Assembly: GCA_913009635.1 (NCBI GenBank)
Contig: CAJVXI010000003.1
Span: forward strand, 1 to 52,822
From: an uncultured bacterium
GTDB taxonomy: Bacteria; Patescibacteriota; Minisyncoccia; UBA6257; UBA9933
Length of the DNA stretch: 52,822 bases
Reading direction: 5' to 3'
This document shows positions 1 to 8,348 of this stretch, one piece after another; the stretch's first letter is position 1, and each line of letters opens with the position of its first letter. Below the pieces are notes generated by a model. It worked only from the letters and a program-made list of their open reading frames with translations. It ran no database searches and was not told where the DNA came from. Position numbers and translations under genes: made by a program.

Positions 1-155
1 AGGAGAAGCGGTGGTAGATAGAGGGAGTAAAGCGGAAGCGGGCATACGAGATAAGGGAATTTGACTGGAGTTCAGACTTTTTTTTTTTTCAAGCAGAAGA
101 CGGCATACGAGATAAAGGAATGTGACTGGAGTTCAGACGTGTGCTCTTCCGATCT
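1..155. other. Illumina adapter sequence at contig end (artefact)
   Basis: Not biological. The P7 oligo (starting CAAGCAGAAGACGGCATACG) lies at 90-113, an index AAAGGAAT at 114-121, and the TruSeq read-2 primer ending GCTCTTCCGATCT at 122-155. Positions 41-77 hold a second, corrupted copy, and 1-40 look like further degraded adapter. The ORF-track entry 61..246 is a translation of this adapter, and the MLFRS start of the 141..2801 ORF is adapter-encoded. Genomic sequence begins at 156. Confidence 0.97.
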
Positions 156-2801
156 CACGAGGATCATTATTTCAGTCAATTCAAATGCAGGATCCCGTTC
201 CTCAATGGGGGCCTCTTTGATCCGCTTGGCAACTATGATTGGGTAAATACTGATATTCTTCTTCCAAACGAACTATTCTCAAATGACTATAAGACTAAAG
301 AGGGCGACACGGGTACTGGTATTTTAGATGTTTTTGATCGCTATAACTTCACCGTCAAAGAAGATGAGCCGCTTGAAAAAGAAGTTGCCGTGGATCCAGA
401 GATGCTTGGAAAGGTATTTGAGAATCTCTTGGAAGTAAAGGATCGTAAATCCAAAGGCACATACTACACTCCGCGAGAGATAGTTCACTATATGTGTCAA
501 GAAAGTTTGACGAACTATCTGGCGACAGAACTTAAAGGTAAAGTGAGTAAAAATGATATTGAGATGCTCATAAAATATGGCGAGACCGTAGTTGAGCATG
601 AAGCCGAGGTAGAAAGCCGTGGTAAAGAAACCAAAATATATTCGCACAAACTCCCGAAAAGCATTCGCGACAACGCCAATCTTATAGACGAAAAACTGGA
701 AACAATTCGCATCTGCGACCCGGCTGTTGGTTCGGGCGCTTTCCCGGTAGGAATGATGAATGAAATCATTCGTACGAGAAACGCGCTTACGAATTATCTC
801 AAAACTAAAAAAGGCCGAACGATTTATGACTTCAAACGTCATGCCATCCAAAATTGCCTTTATGGCGTAGACATTGACCTTGGTGCGGTAGAAATCGCCA
901 AGCTTCGGCTTTGGCTTTCTCTTATTGTGGACGAGGAGGATATCAAACAAATTAAGCCATTGCCGAACTTGGATTATAAAATCATGCAGGGCAACAGCCT
1001 ACTCGAAGAATTTGAGGGTATTAAGATTTTTGATGAAAAATTGCTACGCATTTCAGTAATAGATTCCGAAATATTAGATCCAGTAAATCAAAAGATTATA
1101 GGGTTGCAAAGCAAGCTTTTACAGTTTTACCAAAAGAATCCCAAATGGATGCAAAAAGGAGAACATCAAAACAAGCCGCAAGAAGTGATTATTTTAGAAT
1201 CGCAATTGCGGGACATTTTAAAAAAGCACAAAAAGATTCAAGAACAATCAACAGAACAAAAGGACTTATTTGCTTCTATTGCGGAGTCGCGAGCGATTAG
1301 AGACGAACTTGATAACTATCACAAGCAATTTTTTGGAGAAACCAATCCAGAAAGAAAAGAAGAATTAAAAAGGGCAATAGAAAATTTGGAATGGGAACTT
1401 ATTGAAGCGACTCTTAAAGAACAGAATAAGATTTCTGTTCTTAAAAAACTTGAAGAATTTAAGCGATTAAATATTAAACCCTTTTTCCTTTGGAAATTCA
1501 ATTTTGCTGATGTATTCGAAGAGAAAGGCGGATTTGATGTGGTGATAGCAAATCCGCCATACATAAGACAGGAGGAAATTAGTTACAAACAAGCACTGGA
1601 GAAAAAGTATGAAATTTTTAATTCAGTTTCAGATCTCTATACTTATTTCTATGAACGAGGATTCAAATTATTGCATGATCGTGGAGTATTAATATTTATA
1701 ACATCGAACAAATTTTTACGAGCACAATACGGCACTTTTTTGAGAAGATATTTACAGACGAATACAACCATTAGAAGTATTATTAATTTCGGAGACCAAC
1801 ACATGTTCAAGGCTATAACCAACACCCTGATTTTTATAGCTACAAAAGGAAATGGCGAAAACAATAAACTGAATTATTCGGACAATATTAATGAACCAGA
1901 TAAAATTAAATTCTCGCAAAGTGAATTACAAGATAGTGAATGGACGATTGAAAAACCAGAAGTAATTCATTTAAAAAACAAAATTGAGGGACTAGGAATA
2001 TCACTAAAGGATTGGGATGTAAGAATAAATTATGGAATTAAAACAGGATACAATGAAGCTTTTGTCATTGACAAGGAAACGCGAGATAAAATTGTTTCTA
2101 GAAATTCAAGTGCCGCTGAAATAATCAAACCAATTATCAGAGGAAGAGATATTGAAAGATATTACTACAATGAGTCCGGATTATATTTAATCAATGTCCA
2201 TAATGGGTATAAGGTAGATGACGGTTCTAAAGTAGAGGCAGTGGATATTAAAGATTATCCAGCGATTGGGTCTCATTTAGACCAATATCATAAAAAACTA
2301 GCAGAAAGACAAGACAAGGGGAAAACCATTTATAACTTGCGTGATTGTGCTTTTATACAAGATTTTTCTAAAGAAAAAATCATATGGATTGAACTTACAA
2401 ATAAAAATAGGTTTTCTTATTCTGATAAAGAAGATTATTTATTGGCCGGGGCATTTTTTATGGTTGGAGAATCACTAAAATATTTATTGGCATTTCTAAA
2501 TTCTAAATTATGTTATTTCTACTTTTCTTTAATCTGCAATAGTTCTGGGATGGCTACTATTCAATGGAAAAAATTCGCATTAGAAAAAATTCCCATTATG
2601 AAAATAAACGGAAAAGAACAAAAACCACTCATTGATCTTGTTAATAAAATTATCACAATCACTAAAGACAAAGATTATTTAGAAAACCTCAACAAGCAAA
2701 CCAAGGTTCGTGATTACGAAAAACAAATCGATCAAATGGTCTATAAACTCTACGGCCTCACGCCGGAGGAAGTTAAAGTTATTGAAGATTGTATAAAATA
2801 A
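156..2801 (+). CDS. Eco57I/type IIG-like N6-adenine DNA methyltransferase, 5' truncated
   Basis: A large methyltransferase that would transfer a methyl group from AdoMet to adenine in DNA. About 880 residues remain; the N-terminus is lost at the contig edge because the first five ORF residues are adapter. An N-terminal piece contains FLNGGLFD, common in large Eco57I-like enzymes. The AdoMet motif I DPAVGSGAF is near ORF residue 193, after a YYTPREIVHYM segment. The catalytic motif IV NPPY is near residue 470. A coiled-coil-like charged insert lies between them, and a TaqI-like specificity region (NYGIKTGYNEAFVID) follows. Full-length relatives often carry an N-terminal nuclease or helicase, which cannot be seen here. 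It is the first visible gene of a plus-strand operon; its stop lies 17 bases before the next start. Confidence 0.9.
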   Translation, partial: HEDHYFSQFKCRIPFLNGGLFDPLGNYDWVNTDILLPNELFSNDYKTKEGDTGTGILDVFDRYNFTVKEDEPLEKEVAVDPEMLGKVFENLLEVKDRKSKGTYYTPREIVHYMCQESLTNYLATELKGKVSKNDIEMLIKYGETVVEHEAEVESRGKETKIYSHKLPKSIRDNANLIDEKLETIRICDPAVGSGAFPVGMMNEIIRTRNALTNYLKTKKGRTIYDFKRHAIQNCLYGVDIDLGAVEIAKLRLWLSLIVDEEDIKQIKPLPNLDYKIMQGNSLLEEFEGIKIFDEKLLRISVIDSEILDPVNQKIIGLQSKLLQFYQKNPKWMQKGEHQNKPQEVIILESQLRDILKKHKKIQEQSTEQKDLFASIAESRAIRDELDNYHKQFFGETNPERKEELKRAIENLEWELIEATLKEQNKISVLKKLEEFKRLNIKPFFLWKFNFADVFEEKGGFDVVIANPPYIRQEEISYKQALEKKYEIFNSVSDLYTYFYERGFKLLHDRGVLIFITSNKFLRAQYGTFLRRYLQTNTTIRSIINFGDQHMFKAITNTLIFIATKGNGENNKLNYSDNINEPDKIKFSQSELQDSEWTIEKPEVIHLKNKIEGLGISLKDWDVRINYGIKTGYNEAFVIDKETRDKIVSRNSSAAEIIKPIIRGRDIERYYYNESGLYLINVHNGYKVDDGSKVEAVDIKDYPAIGSHLDQYHKKLAERQDKGKTIYNLRDCAFIQDFSKEKIIWIELTNKNRFSYSDKEDYLLAGAFFMVGESLKYLLAFLNSKLCYFYFSLICNSSGMATIQWKKFALEKIPIMKINGKEQKPLIDLVNKIITITKDKDYLENLNKQTKVRDYEKQIDQMVYKLYGLTPEEVKVIEDCIK

Positions 2802-2818
2802 AAAAGCTACCTCAAATT

Positions 2819-4141
2819 ATGGTATCAGACCAACAAATTATTCAAAAACTAAAAACGATCGACTCATGTAGATTTGAGTTGATGATTGATAATTTATTTC
2901 ATCAAGGAGCTTTCCCCGAAATAGTTAATTCAAATGCCTCCATTGAGATATTCGGTGTTAACGTCGAGAAAGAGCGCACTCGAAAGTCATCTCTTCGATC
3001 CGATGCGGAATTGATTACAGGAGAAGTGAAAATCGAAAGTAGTACACAAGAAAATTGGCAGCTAAAACTCAAAGAGGTCATCAAAAAAAATAAAGATCGA
3101 GTAATCAAAAAATTTGTTTTCTGTACAAATCAAGATACCGGCTCTAAACAGATAAGCGTTAATCGAAAAAGCATAGATGCTGACGAGTACTGCCGAAAAA
3201 ATTTACACTGCAATGATTGTTTTATTATTGGGCAACAAATACTGGTATTACAACTGCAAAACCCAATATTTTTTTACATAAGAAGAAATTTTTTAAACAT
3301 CTCTGAAGACTTCTTTTATTCGGTTGAGGGATATAAAAATGTCCTTAACCAAAACAGCTCATTAGTATGTAGCGTTGATCAATCTGAAATAGAAAGATAT
3401 GCCAAGGTTTTGTCTGATAATCTTACCTTTGATCCCGCACAAACAATTTTATTACACAACGATGATTATATAACACTACTGCATACAATCGCTGCTTTGG
3501 GTTGCCAACAAATAAACAATGATTTACAAAACACTATAAGTCAGGACCTGTGTTTTATAAAGTGGCCGCAAAATAGGGTGAATTTAGAAAATGTTAGCAC
3601 ATCAGAAGTAAATGACAGCATTCCAACCATTGTTTTTATTTGGGGAGCTCATGAGATTTCGAATCTTTCTGAATATTTAATGTTCAACAAACAAAAGGCT
3701 ATGCTGATTTTCGTCTGTAAGTCAGCATTTAAAGACGACGTGCAAAATAAAATTAAAAACTTTGGGGGATCAATTACAATACAAGATTTATATATTTCAG
3801 AAATTGATAAGCGAGAGGTAAGTACTGATGAACGAGAAACGCACAAACAAAAGATTAATACTGTCGTCGAAACGCTGACTGAAATTCTTCTTAAATATGA
3901 AGCATTGGTCTATTTTTATTCACCCTTTTACACGGACGACTCAGGTGTAAAAAAGAAAATCAGAAGTGTCTTGCAAATCGATCAAAATAAACTTAATAGT
4001 CTTAATAAACTTTTATTACAAAATGACCTTGCTTCTATAACTGGAAGGATACTTTGGCTTAAACAACCTGTTATAGCTAAGGAATTATTAAACGACTATC
4101 TCGACAATAAAACATTAAACATTGATGATTTAATAACATAA
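2819..4141 (+). CDS. Unknown 440-aa protein, possible PD-(D/E)XK nuclease-like N-terminus
   Basis: I do not recognise the family. I chose ATG 2819 over the tracked TTG at 2789, which lies inside the methyltransferase gene. The first ~100 residues (RFELMIDNLFHQGAFPEI, then a SDAELITGEVKIESS stretch and KKFVFCTNQD) resemble the layout of Mrr-like restriction domains: helix, D, ExK and a following strand. The match is weak and is inference only. The middle has a CRKNLHCNDC cysteine cluster. The C-terminal half looks alpha/beta with no motif I can name. Its place between a methyltransferase and an 808-residue helical protein suggests a role in the same restriction or defence locus. Confidence 0.7.
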   Translation: MVSDQQIIQKLKTIDSCRFELMIDNLFHQGAFPEIVNSNASIEIFGVNVEKERTRKSSLRSDAELITGEVKIESSTQENWQLKLKEVIKKNKDRVIKKFVFCTNQDTGSKQISVNRKSIDADEYCRKNLHCNDCFIIGQQILVLQLQNPIFFYIRRNFLNISEDFFYSVEGYKNVLNQNSSLVCSVDQSEIERYAKVLSDNLTFDPAQTILLHNDDYITLLHTIAALGCQQINNDLQNTISQDLCFIKWPQNRVNLENVSTSEVNDSIPTIVFIWGAHEISNLSEYLMFNKQKAMLIFVCKSAFKDDVQNKIKNFGGSITIQDLYISEIDKREVSTDERETHKQKINTVVETLTEILLKYEALVYFYSPFYTDDSGVKKKIRSVLQIDQNKLNSLNKLLLQNDLASITGRILWLKQPVIAKELLNDYLDNKTLNIDDLIT

Positions 4142-4146
4142 TTGCT

Positions 4147-6573
4147 ATGAAAAAAAACAAGGCTCAACTTAGAAAATTAATGGAACTGAATAATCAGAAA
4201 GCGGATGAGTATCTTGCTAAATTTGCATGCGAGATTATTGCCGATATTAAAAAATCTAAAGATAATGATTCGATACTCGAAAATCTGGACTTACTAAAAG
4301 AGTTTATTTATAAAGTGCCAAACGAAATGATTGAAATAATGCGCTATATAATCGAAAAAAAGCCTACTTCCCCTGTCATTCACAAATCTAAATTCGGAGA
4401 ATTTGATGGCAAATCACATAAAGATTTAATCCTAATAGGAATTGAGCTTCTTGATCATATTAGATACATCGTCCACGATGAAGTATTGGAATTAATAAGA
4501 CAACTCTCTCAGTGGGAAGATTCCGAAGTGAAAAATAAGGCATTAGAGGTTATTAAGAAATTTGCAAAGTACGATTTCAATATTCTTACTAAAAGTAAAA
4601 TCGGCTATGGTGCTCAGCGCGAGATTTTAAATTTTATAAAACAATGGTCGTCTAATAAACAAAAACAGAATTTTGATTTCATCATTACTGCAACCAAAGA
4701 ATTGTTAAATAGTTCTATTGAGGGCAATACATGGAAAGATGAAAAAACTCTAGTATATCACTCTGGCGTGGTTGGCCCAACGGATTTCTTAAAACGAATT
4801 AGACGAGAAACAATAGAATTGCTTTTTGAACTATACCCAACAATTAAGGACTCCAAAAAACGGCTTCAAATAATCTCTACACTGGAAGAGGCAACGCGCA
4901 GGCCATCAAATGTGTTGTATGGAGATGATGTAACGCAGATGATTTTGGATGATATCGACCAGCTTATTGAAAACTACAGAAGTATTGTTTTTAATGATTC
5001 CCAAAAAATGCGAGAGGAGCCAGCTATAGTTGCGGAGATTGAAAAAGGACTCTATTGGCTTGCTAGAAATGAAAAGTTTAAGACTCAAAAAGTAATAAAT
5101 TTGCGTAAAGATATATTAAAAGATTCTTTCTATAGTCTATTTCGTCTCTTGGTTGGAGATCCAGTTACTTATAAAGAAGAAGAGGGGTGGGATACCGCGG
5201 ATAAAAAGCGCGCTGAAGCTATTGCGGAAAAGGTCCTGGAAATCAGTGAGAAAAATCTGCGTGGCTGGATTACAAAACTCAACATCATCGCTGAGCAAAA
5301 AGAAATTACAGAAGAATGGCATTTTCAAGAATTCAAACGATTTCTCCGCAAAATAGCAAAAGAAAAATCAGCACTAGCTGACAACATTCTCGCTAATGCT
5401 TTTAAAAAGAATAGATCACTAAAAGCGTTTACTGCAAACTTTCTCGATGGATTTAGAGACTCCACTGAATTCGATTTATGGGATAAGTATGTAACGGAAA
5501 TTATTAAAAGAAAAGAGGCGTTGCTCGTAAGTGCTATTTGCTTCTCGCTGAACCTCGCGGGAGAGGTTGATCTAAAAAAAGAAATAAGAAATCGCGATAT
5601 TGAGCTCCTCAACGACATTGTTAAAAAGCAAAATACTTTTGCTTTTCTGAGAACCAACAAAGATGGCCACTTTTTACTTCACTATGCGCTCATTAATACC
5701 CTTACAAGGAATTATGTGCGGTCCCCAAAGAAAATAGAGGGGCTTATTGTCGAAGAAATGGCGCGACATTCACAATATATTTCGATGTATTTCCAAAATC
5801 TCCAAATGTCGACATGGAAAAAGTGGATGGATGTCTCAAAATGGAGTGAAAAAGGAGCTGAGTTTCTCAAACAACAAATGATTGAGCTTCCAAGCCTTGA
5901 TTGGCATGCACAGGGCTTACTTCTTAATCTGGGCAAAGAAAATTTCACGATCATTATAGAAGTGTTTCTTGGGAGAATTAAGAAAGATAATGAAAGTAAA
6001 AAAAGACGAAGGTGCCTACTTCGGGAAGATCGTTATGAAGCAGTGCCGTATCATTTCAATCCTGATTTAAGAGAGCACATCGCATCGCATCCATGCTATA
6101 AAAAGGTAGTCTGCGAATGGTTCACAGAGGCGACTGTAGATTGGAGTGTTTATAACTGGGACATAGGACAATTCTTACAGCGCGTAGGCGGTCCATCGCT
6201 CTCTGAAATTTTGATGTCGCTTGTTGAAAAAGGAGACAAAGATAGCTTAATGAAGGTTACACGGATTATGGGTCCGTTTTGGGACGGCAACTTTGATTTG
6301 TGCATCGAGATTGCACGAAGAACGGAAAACGAAAAAATTCTCGGTCAGTTAGAAAGTGTTATGTATGCTACGGGAGTCGTTTCCGGAGAGTATGGAATCT
6401 CAGAAGCGTACGAGCGTAAAGCCAAAGATCTTGAGCAATACACCAGAGATAAAGATCCAAGAGCGAGAAAATTCGTGGAGAAGATGATAAAGAGCTTTAA
6501 AGAAGGCGCAGAACGCGAACGACAACGAGCTGATGAAGAAATCCAGCTTCGAAAAATTGAATTTGAAGGATAG
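4147..6573 (+). CDS. Unknown 808-aa, mostly helical protein of the defence-like operon
   Basis: I do not recognise this protein. It is predicted almost entirely helical, rich in Lys/Glu with regular hydrophobic spacing, and could be a HEAT/ARM-like helical scaffold. There is no Walker motif, methyltransferase motif or membrane segment. The C-terminus is a highly charged helix (EGAERERQRADEEIQLRKIEFEG). It starts 5 bases after the preceding stop and ends 5 bases before a 37-residue ORF, so it is almost certainly co-transcribed. Long helical proteins of unknown function next to methyltransferases are frequent in phage-defence loci, but that is context, not homology. Confidence 0.75.
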   Translation: MKKNKAQLRKLMELNNQKADEYLAKFACEIIADIKKSKDNDSILENLDLLKEFIYKVPNEMIEIMRYIIEKKPTSPVIHKSKFGEFDGKSHKDLILIGIELLDHIRYIVHDEVLELIRQLSQWEDSEVKNKALEVIKKFAKYDFNILTKSKIGYGAQREILNFIKQWSSNKQKQNFDFIITATKELLNSSIEGNTWKDEKTLVYHSGVVGPTDFLKRIRRETIELLFELYPTIKDSKKRLQIISTLEEATRRPSNVLYGDDVTQMILDDIDQLIENYRSIVFNDSQKMREEPAIVAEIEKGLYWLARNEKFKTQKVINLRKDILKDSFYSLFRLLVGDPVTYKEEEGWDTADKKRAEAIAEKVLEISEKNLRGWITKLNIIAEQKEITEEWHFQEFKRFLRKIAKEKSALADNILANAFKKNRSLKAFTANFLDGFRDSTEFDLWDKYVTEIIKRKEALLVSAICFSLNLAGEVDLKKEIRNRDIELLNDIVKKQNTFAFLRTNKDGHFLLHYALINTLTRNYVRSPKKIEGLIVEEMARHSQYISMYFQNLQMSTWKKWMDVSKWSEKGAEFLKQQMIELPSLDWHAQGLLLNLGKENFTIIIEVFLGRIKKDNESKKRRRCLLREDRYEAVPYHFNPDLREHIASHPCYKKVVCEWFTEATVDWSVYNWDIGQFLQRVGGPSLSEILMSLVEKGDKDSLMKVTRIMGPFWDGNFDLCIEIARRTENEKILGQLESVMYATGVVSGEYGISEAYERKAKDLEQYTRDKDPRARKFVEKMIKSFKEGAERERQRADEEIQLRKIEFEG

Positions 6574-6578
6574 CTATT

Positions 6579-6692
6579 ATGGACGAACAAAAAGAACGAC
6601 AACAGGAAATAAGGGAAAAATTAGAAAGTGAGGGTCTTGACCCCGACGAGTTTAATGAAGACGAACAAGAAGAACTTGTTGATATTCTTTAA
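6579..6692 (+). CDS. Acidic 37-aa microprotein
   Basis: This ORF is too short for the ORF track. ATG 6579 follows the 808-aa gene by 5 bases and the frame runs 37 codons to TAA at 6690. The product is very acidic and Gln-rich (ending EDEQEELVDIL), with no membrane segment. The tight operonic spacing on both sides is the main argument that it is translated. It could be a small partner or inhibitor of a neighbour, or a chance frame. Confidence 0.45.
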   Translation: MDEQKERQQEIREKLESEGLDPDEFNEDEQEELVDIL

Positions 6693-6705
6693 TTCAAAAA
6701 ATGAG

Positions 6706-7182
6706 ATGCCAAATAACAGATTCCATAATAAACTTTGGCAAATAGCCTTTGGGAAATGCGGCTACCCTTTTGTTTCGGTAGACAAACAGATGGACGAATA
6801 TTCTCAAAAATTACCAGGGAATAAACATCGACAGAAAGATCACGATCCATTAAGAGCTGGTGACTACGAAAATCCCGAGCCAGAAAAGGACAAATGGAGA
6901 ATTGTTTATCGGCTTTACCATATGGCAGTAGATTGTTGGTGGTCTAAATTATTAAAGAAAGAGCAGGAGAAATGGAAAAAGAATATTAGGAATGGGTATT
7001 ATCCTTCTGAAATAGACGAGTATTTTTGGAAAATAGTAGATGCGGCAGTAATAGATCCTTTTAATGTGTATAAAATATTGCCCTGGAAATGTGAACCCTT
7101 ACCCCATGGATGGAGGGAGTATATTAAAAATAAATCACCCAACAAAAAATTAGGAGAGATATGGCACGAGAAGAAATTTTAG
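6706..7182 (+). CDS. Unknown 158-aa Trp-rich protein
   Basis: No family recognised. The tracked GTG start at 6628 lies inside the microprotein ORF; ATG 6706 (MPNNRFHNKLWQ) is a better start. The protein is rich in Trp, Tyr and Lys (for example DCWWSKLLKKEQEKWKK), basic and soluble. It overlaps the next gene by 22 bases, so the two are translationally linked. A single-domain accessory component of the operon is all that can be said. Confidence 0.65.
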   Translation: MPNNRFHNKLWQIAFGKCGYPFVSVDKQMDEYSQKLPGNKHRQKDHDPLRAGDYENPEPEKDKWRIVYRLYHMAVDCWWSKLLKKEQEKWKKNIRNGYYPSEIDEYFWKIVDAAVIDPFNVYKILPWKCEPLPHGWREYIKNKSPNKKLGEIWHEKKF

Positions 7183-7727
7183 AAAATCTAAATAAGGTAT
7201 TAAATAAACCTATCGAAAAAGAAAGGGTAGTTTATACAATGGTGGAGATTCGGAAATTTATTGAAAGATCGGAAAGTATTGCCACTAAGTGGAAAGATTT
7301 AAAATACTGGTGCGACTGGGTTGTTCACACGCATTTAGATAGAAGTTTTGCTAAGGAGACATTAAAAAAAATGGAAGAATACACAATCAACAATCCCAAT
7401 AGTAAATTCCATCACTCTTACTTTAATGAACAATTTATTTCACTAGAAAAATTGAGATGGCAACTATATGAATTTCTCAAATCTAACGATTTACCAACAG
7501 AGATTATTAACATTCCACCGTGGGATGATTTTTCGAAATATTTAGTTGAAACTTTGCGAGATTGTCCTCTTGAGAAAAATGACGGTTTAGTACGCAAATT
7601 TTTCTTTTCTAAACGCGATCATATTCCAGAAACCGAGGATTATTCTATTGATTGGGAGATTATATTTGACGGGACTAGGCCTAATTTATATGGAAGCGTT
7701 TTGCGTTTTAAAGATAGTAAAAAATAA
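7161..7727 (+). CDS. Unknown 188-aa protein
   Basis: No family recognised. ATG 7161 is preceded by a good AGGAGAG ribosome binding site about 8 bases upstream, although it lies inside the previous gene. The helical N-terminal half carries YWCDWVVHTHLD, followed by a Trp-containing region and a strand-rich C-terminus ending in GSVLRFKDSKK. There is no signal peptide or membrane helix. It is the sixth gene of the accessory operon and lies 2 bases before the next start. Confidence 0.65.
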   Translation: MAREEILENLNKVLNKPIEKERVVYTMVEIRKFIERSESIATKWKDLKYWCDWVVHTHLDRSFAKETLKKMEEYTINNPNSKFHHSYFNEQFISLEKLRWQLYEFLKSNDLPTEIINIPPWDDFSKYLVETLRDCPLEKNDGLVRKFFFSKRDHIPETEDYSIDWEIIFDGTRPNLYGSVLRFKDSKK

Positions 7728-7729
7728 CT

Positions 7730-8344
7730 ATGCATTCTCACCCAATAAAACATTGGAAGAACAAATTTATGAAAGCTGAAAAATATCATTTTACATCTGC
7801 GGATAAAAAATTTAGAAAAAATATTGAAAAACAGTATGGAGGAAAGATAAGCGACGAAGATTTTTATAAACTCATAAAAAAGCAAAAAAGGTGGTTGAAA
7901 GAATATATGGAAGCAGTAAAAAAATGGGCCCAAGAAAAACCATGGGAAGCAGAACAACTTTCAAAACTTGTAAAAAGCTGGGAGGAAAAAGAAAAGAATA
8001 AAAAACTCTATGATAAAGTGGCTAAACTTAAAAAGCTGACAGTTATTGAACTTGAAAAATTACTGACTCCGGTTTTAGAAAAAGAGGGATATATTAAACT
8101 TGAATTTTCTCAACTGGATCTACAGAAGGATGTTATAATCAGCTTTACTATACAGGATACAAAGACTGGCCAGCACGAATACGATAGCCGAATGAAACTC
8201 AAAAAAGTAATTGAAAAAACATTAGTAAATACAAATTGGAGATTAATGAGCGAAGGAATCCATTACAGACTTGGCATTCTTACTGGTCAATTGAGGGGAC
8301 GTGAACGCGAAGAAGATTTGGCTAAGCTGATTGGAACCAAATAA
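7730..8344 (+). CDS. Unknown 204-aa Lys-rich protein
   Basis: No family recognised. The N-terminal ~110 residues are very Lys/Trp-rich helix (KKQKRWLKEYMEAVKKW). The C-terminal ~90 residues look like a compact alpha/beta domain (VIISFTIQDTKTGQ, then a helix and NTNWRLMSEGIHYRLG). The strongly basic N-terminus would suit nucleic-acid binding, which is inference. It begins 2 bases after the previous stop and runs to just before the last gene of the operon. Confidence 0.65.
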   Translation: MHSHPIKHWKNKFMKAEKYHFTSADKKFRKNIEKQYGGKISDEDFYKLIKKQKRWLKEYMEAVKKWAQEKPWEAEQLSKLVKSWEEKEKNKKLYDKVAKLKKLTVIELEKLLTPVLEKEGYIKLEFSQLDLQKDVIISFTIQDTKTGQHEYDSRMKLKKVIEKTLVNTNWRLMSEGIHYRLGILTGQLRGREREEDLAKLIGTK

Positions 8345-8348
8345 TATT

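Noticed and set aside
61-246. ORF of 61 aa at the left end
   Set aside because: It is a translation of P7 and read-2 adapter sequence.
324-950. 208-aa minus-strand ORF inside the methyltransferase
   Set aside because: Shadow ORF; the plus strand carries clear methyltransferase motifs over the same bases.
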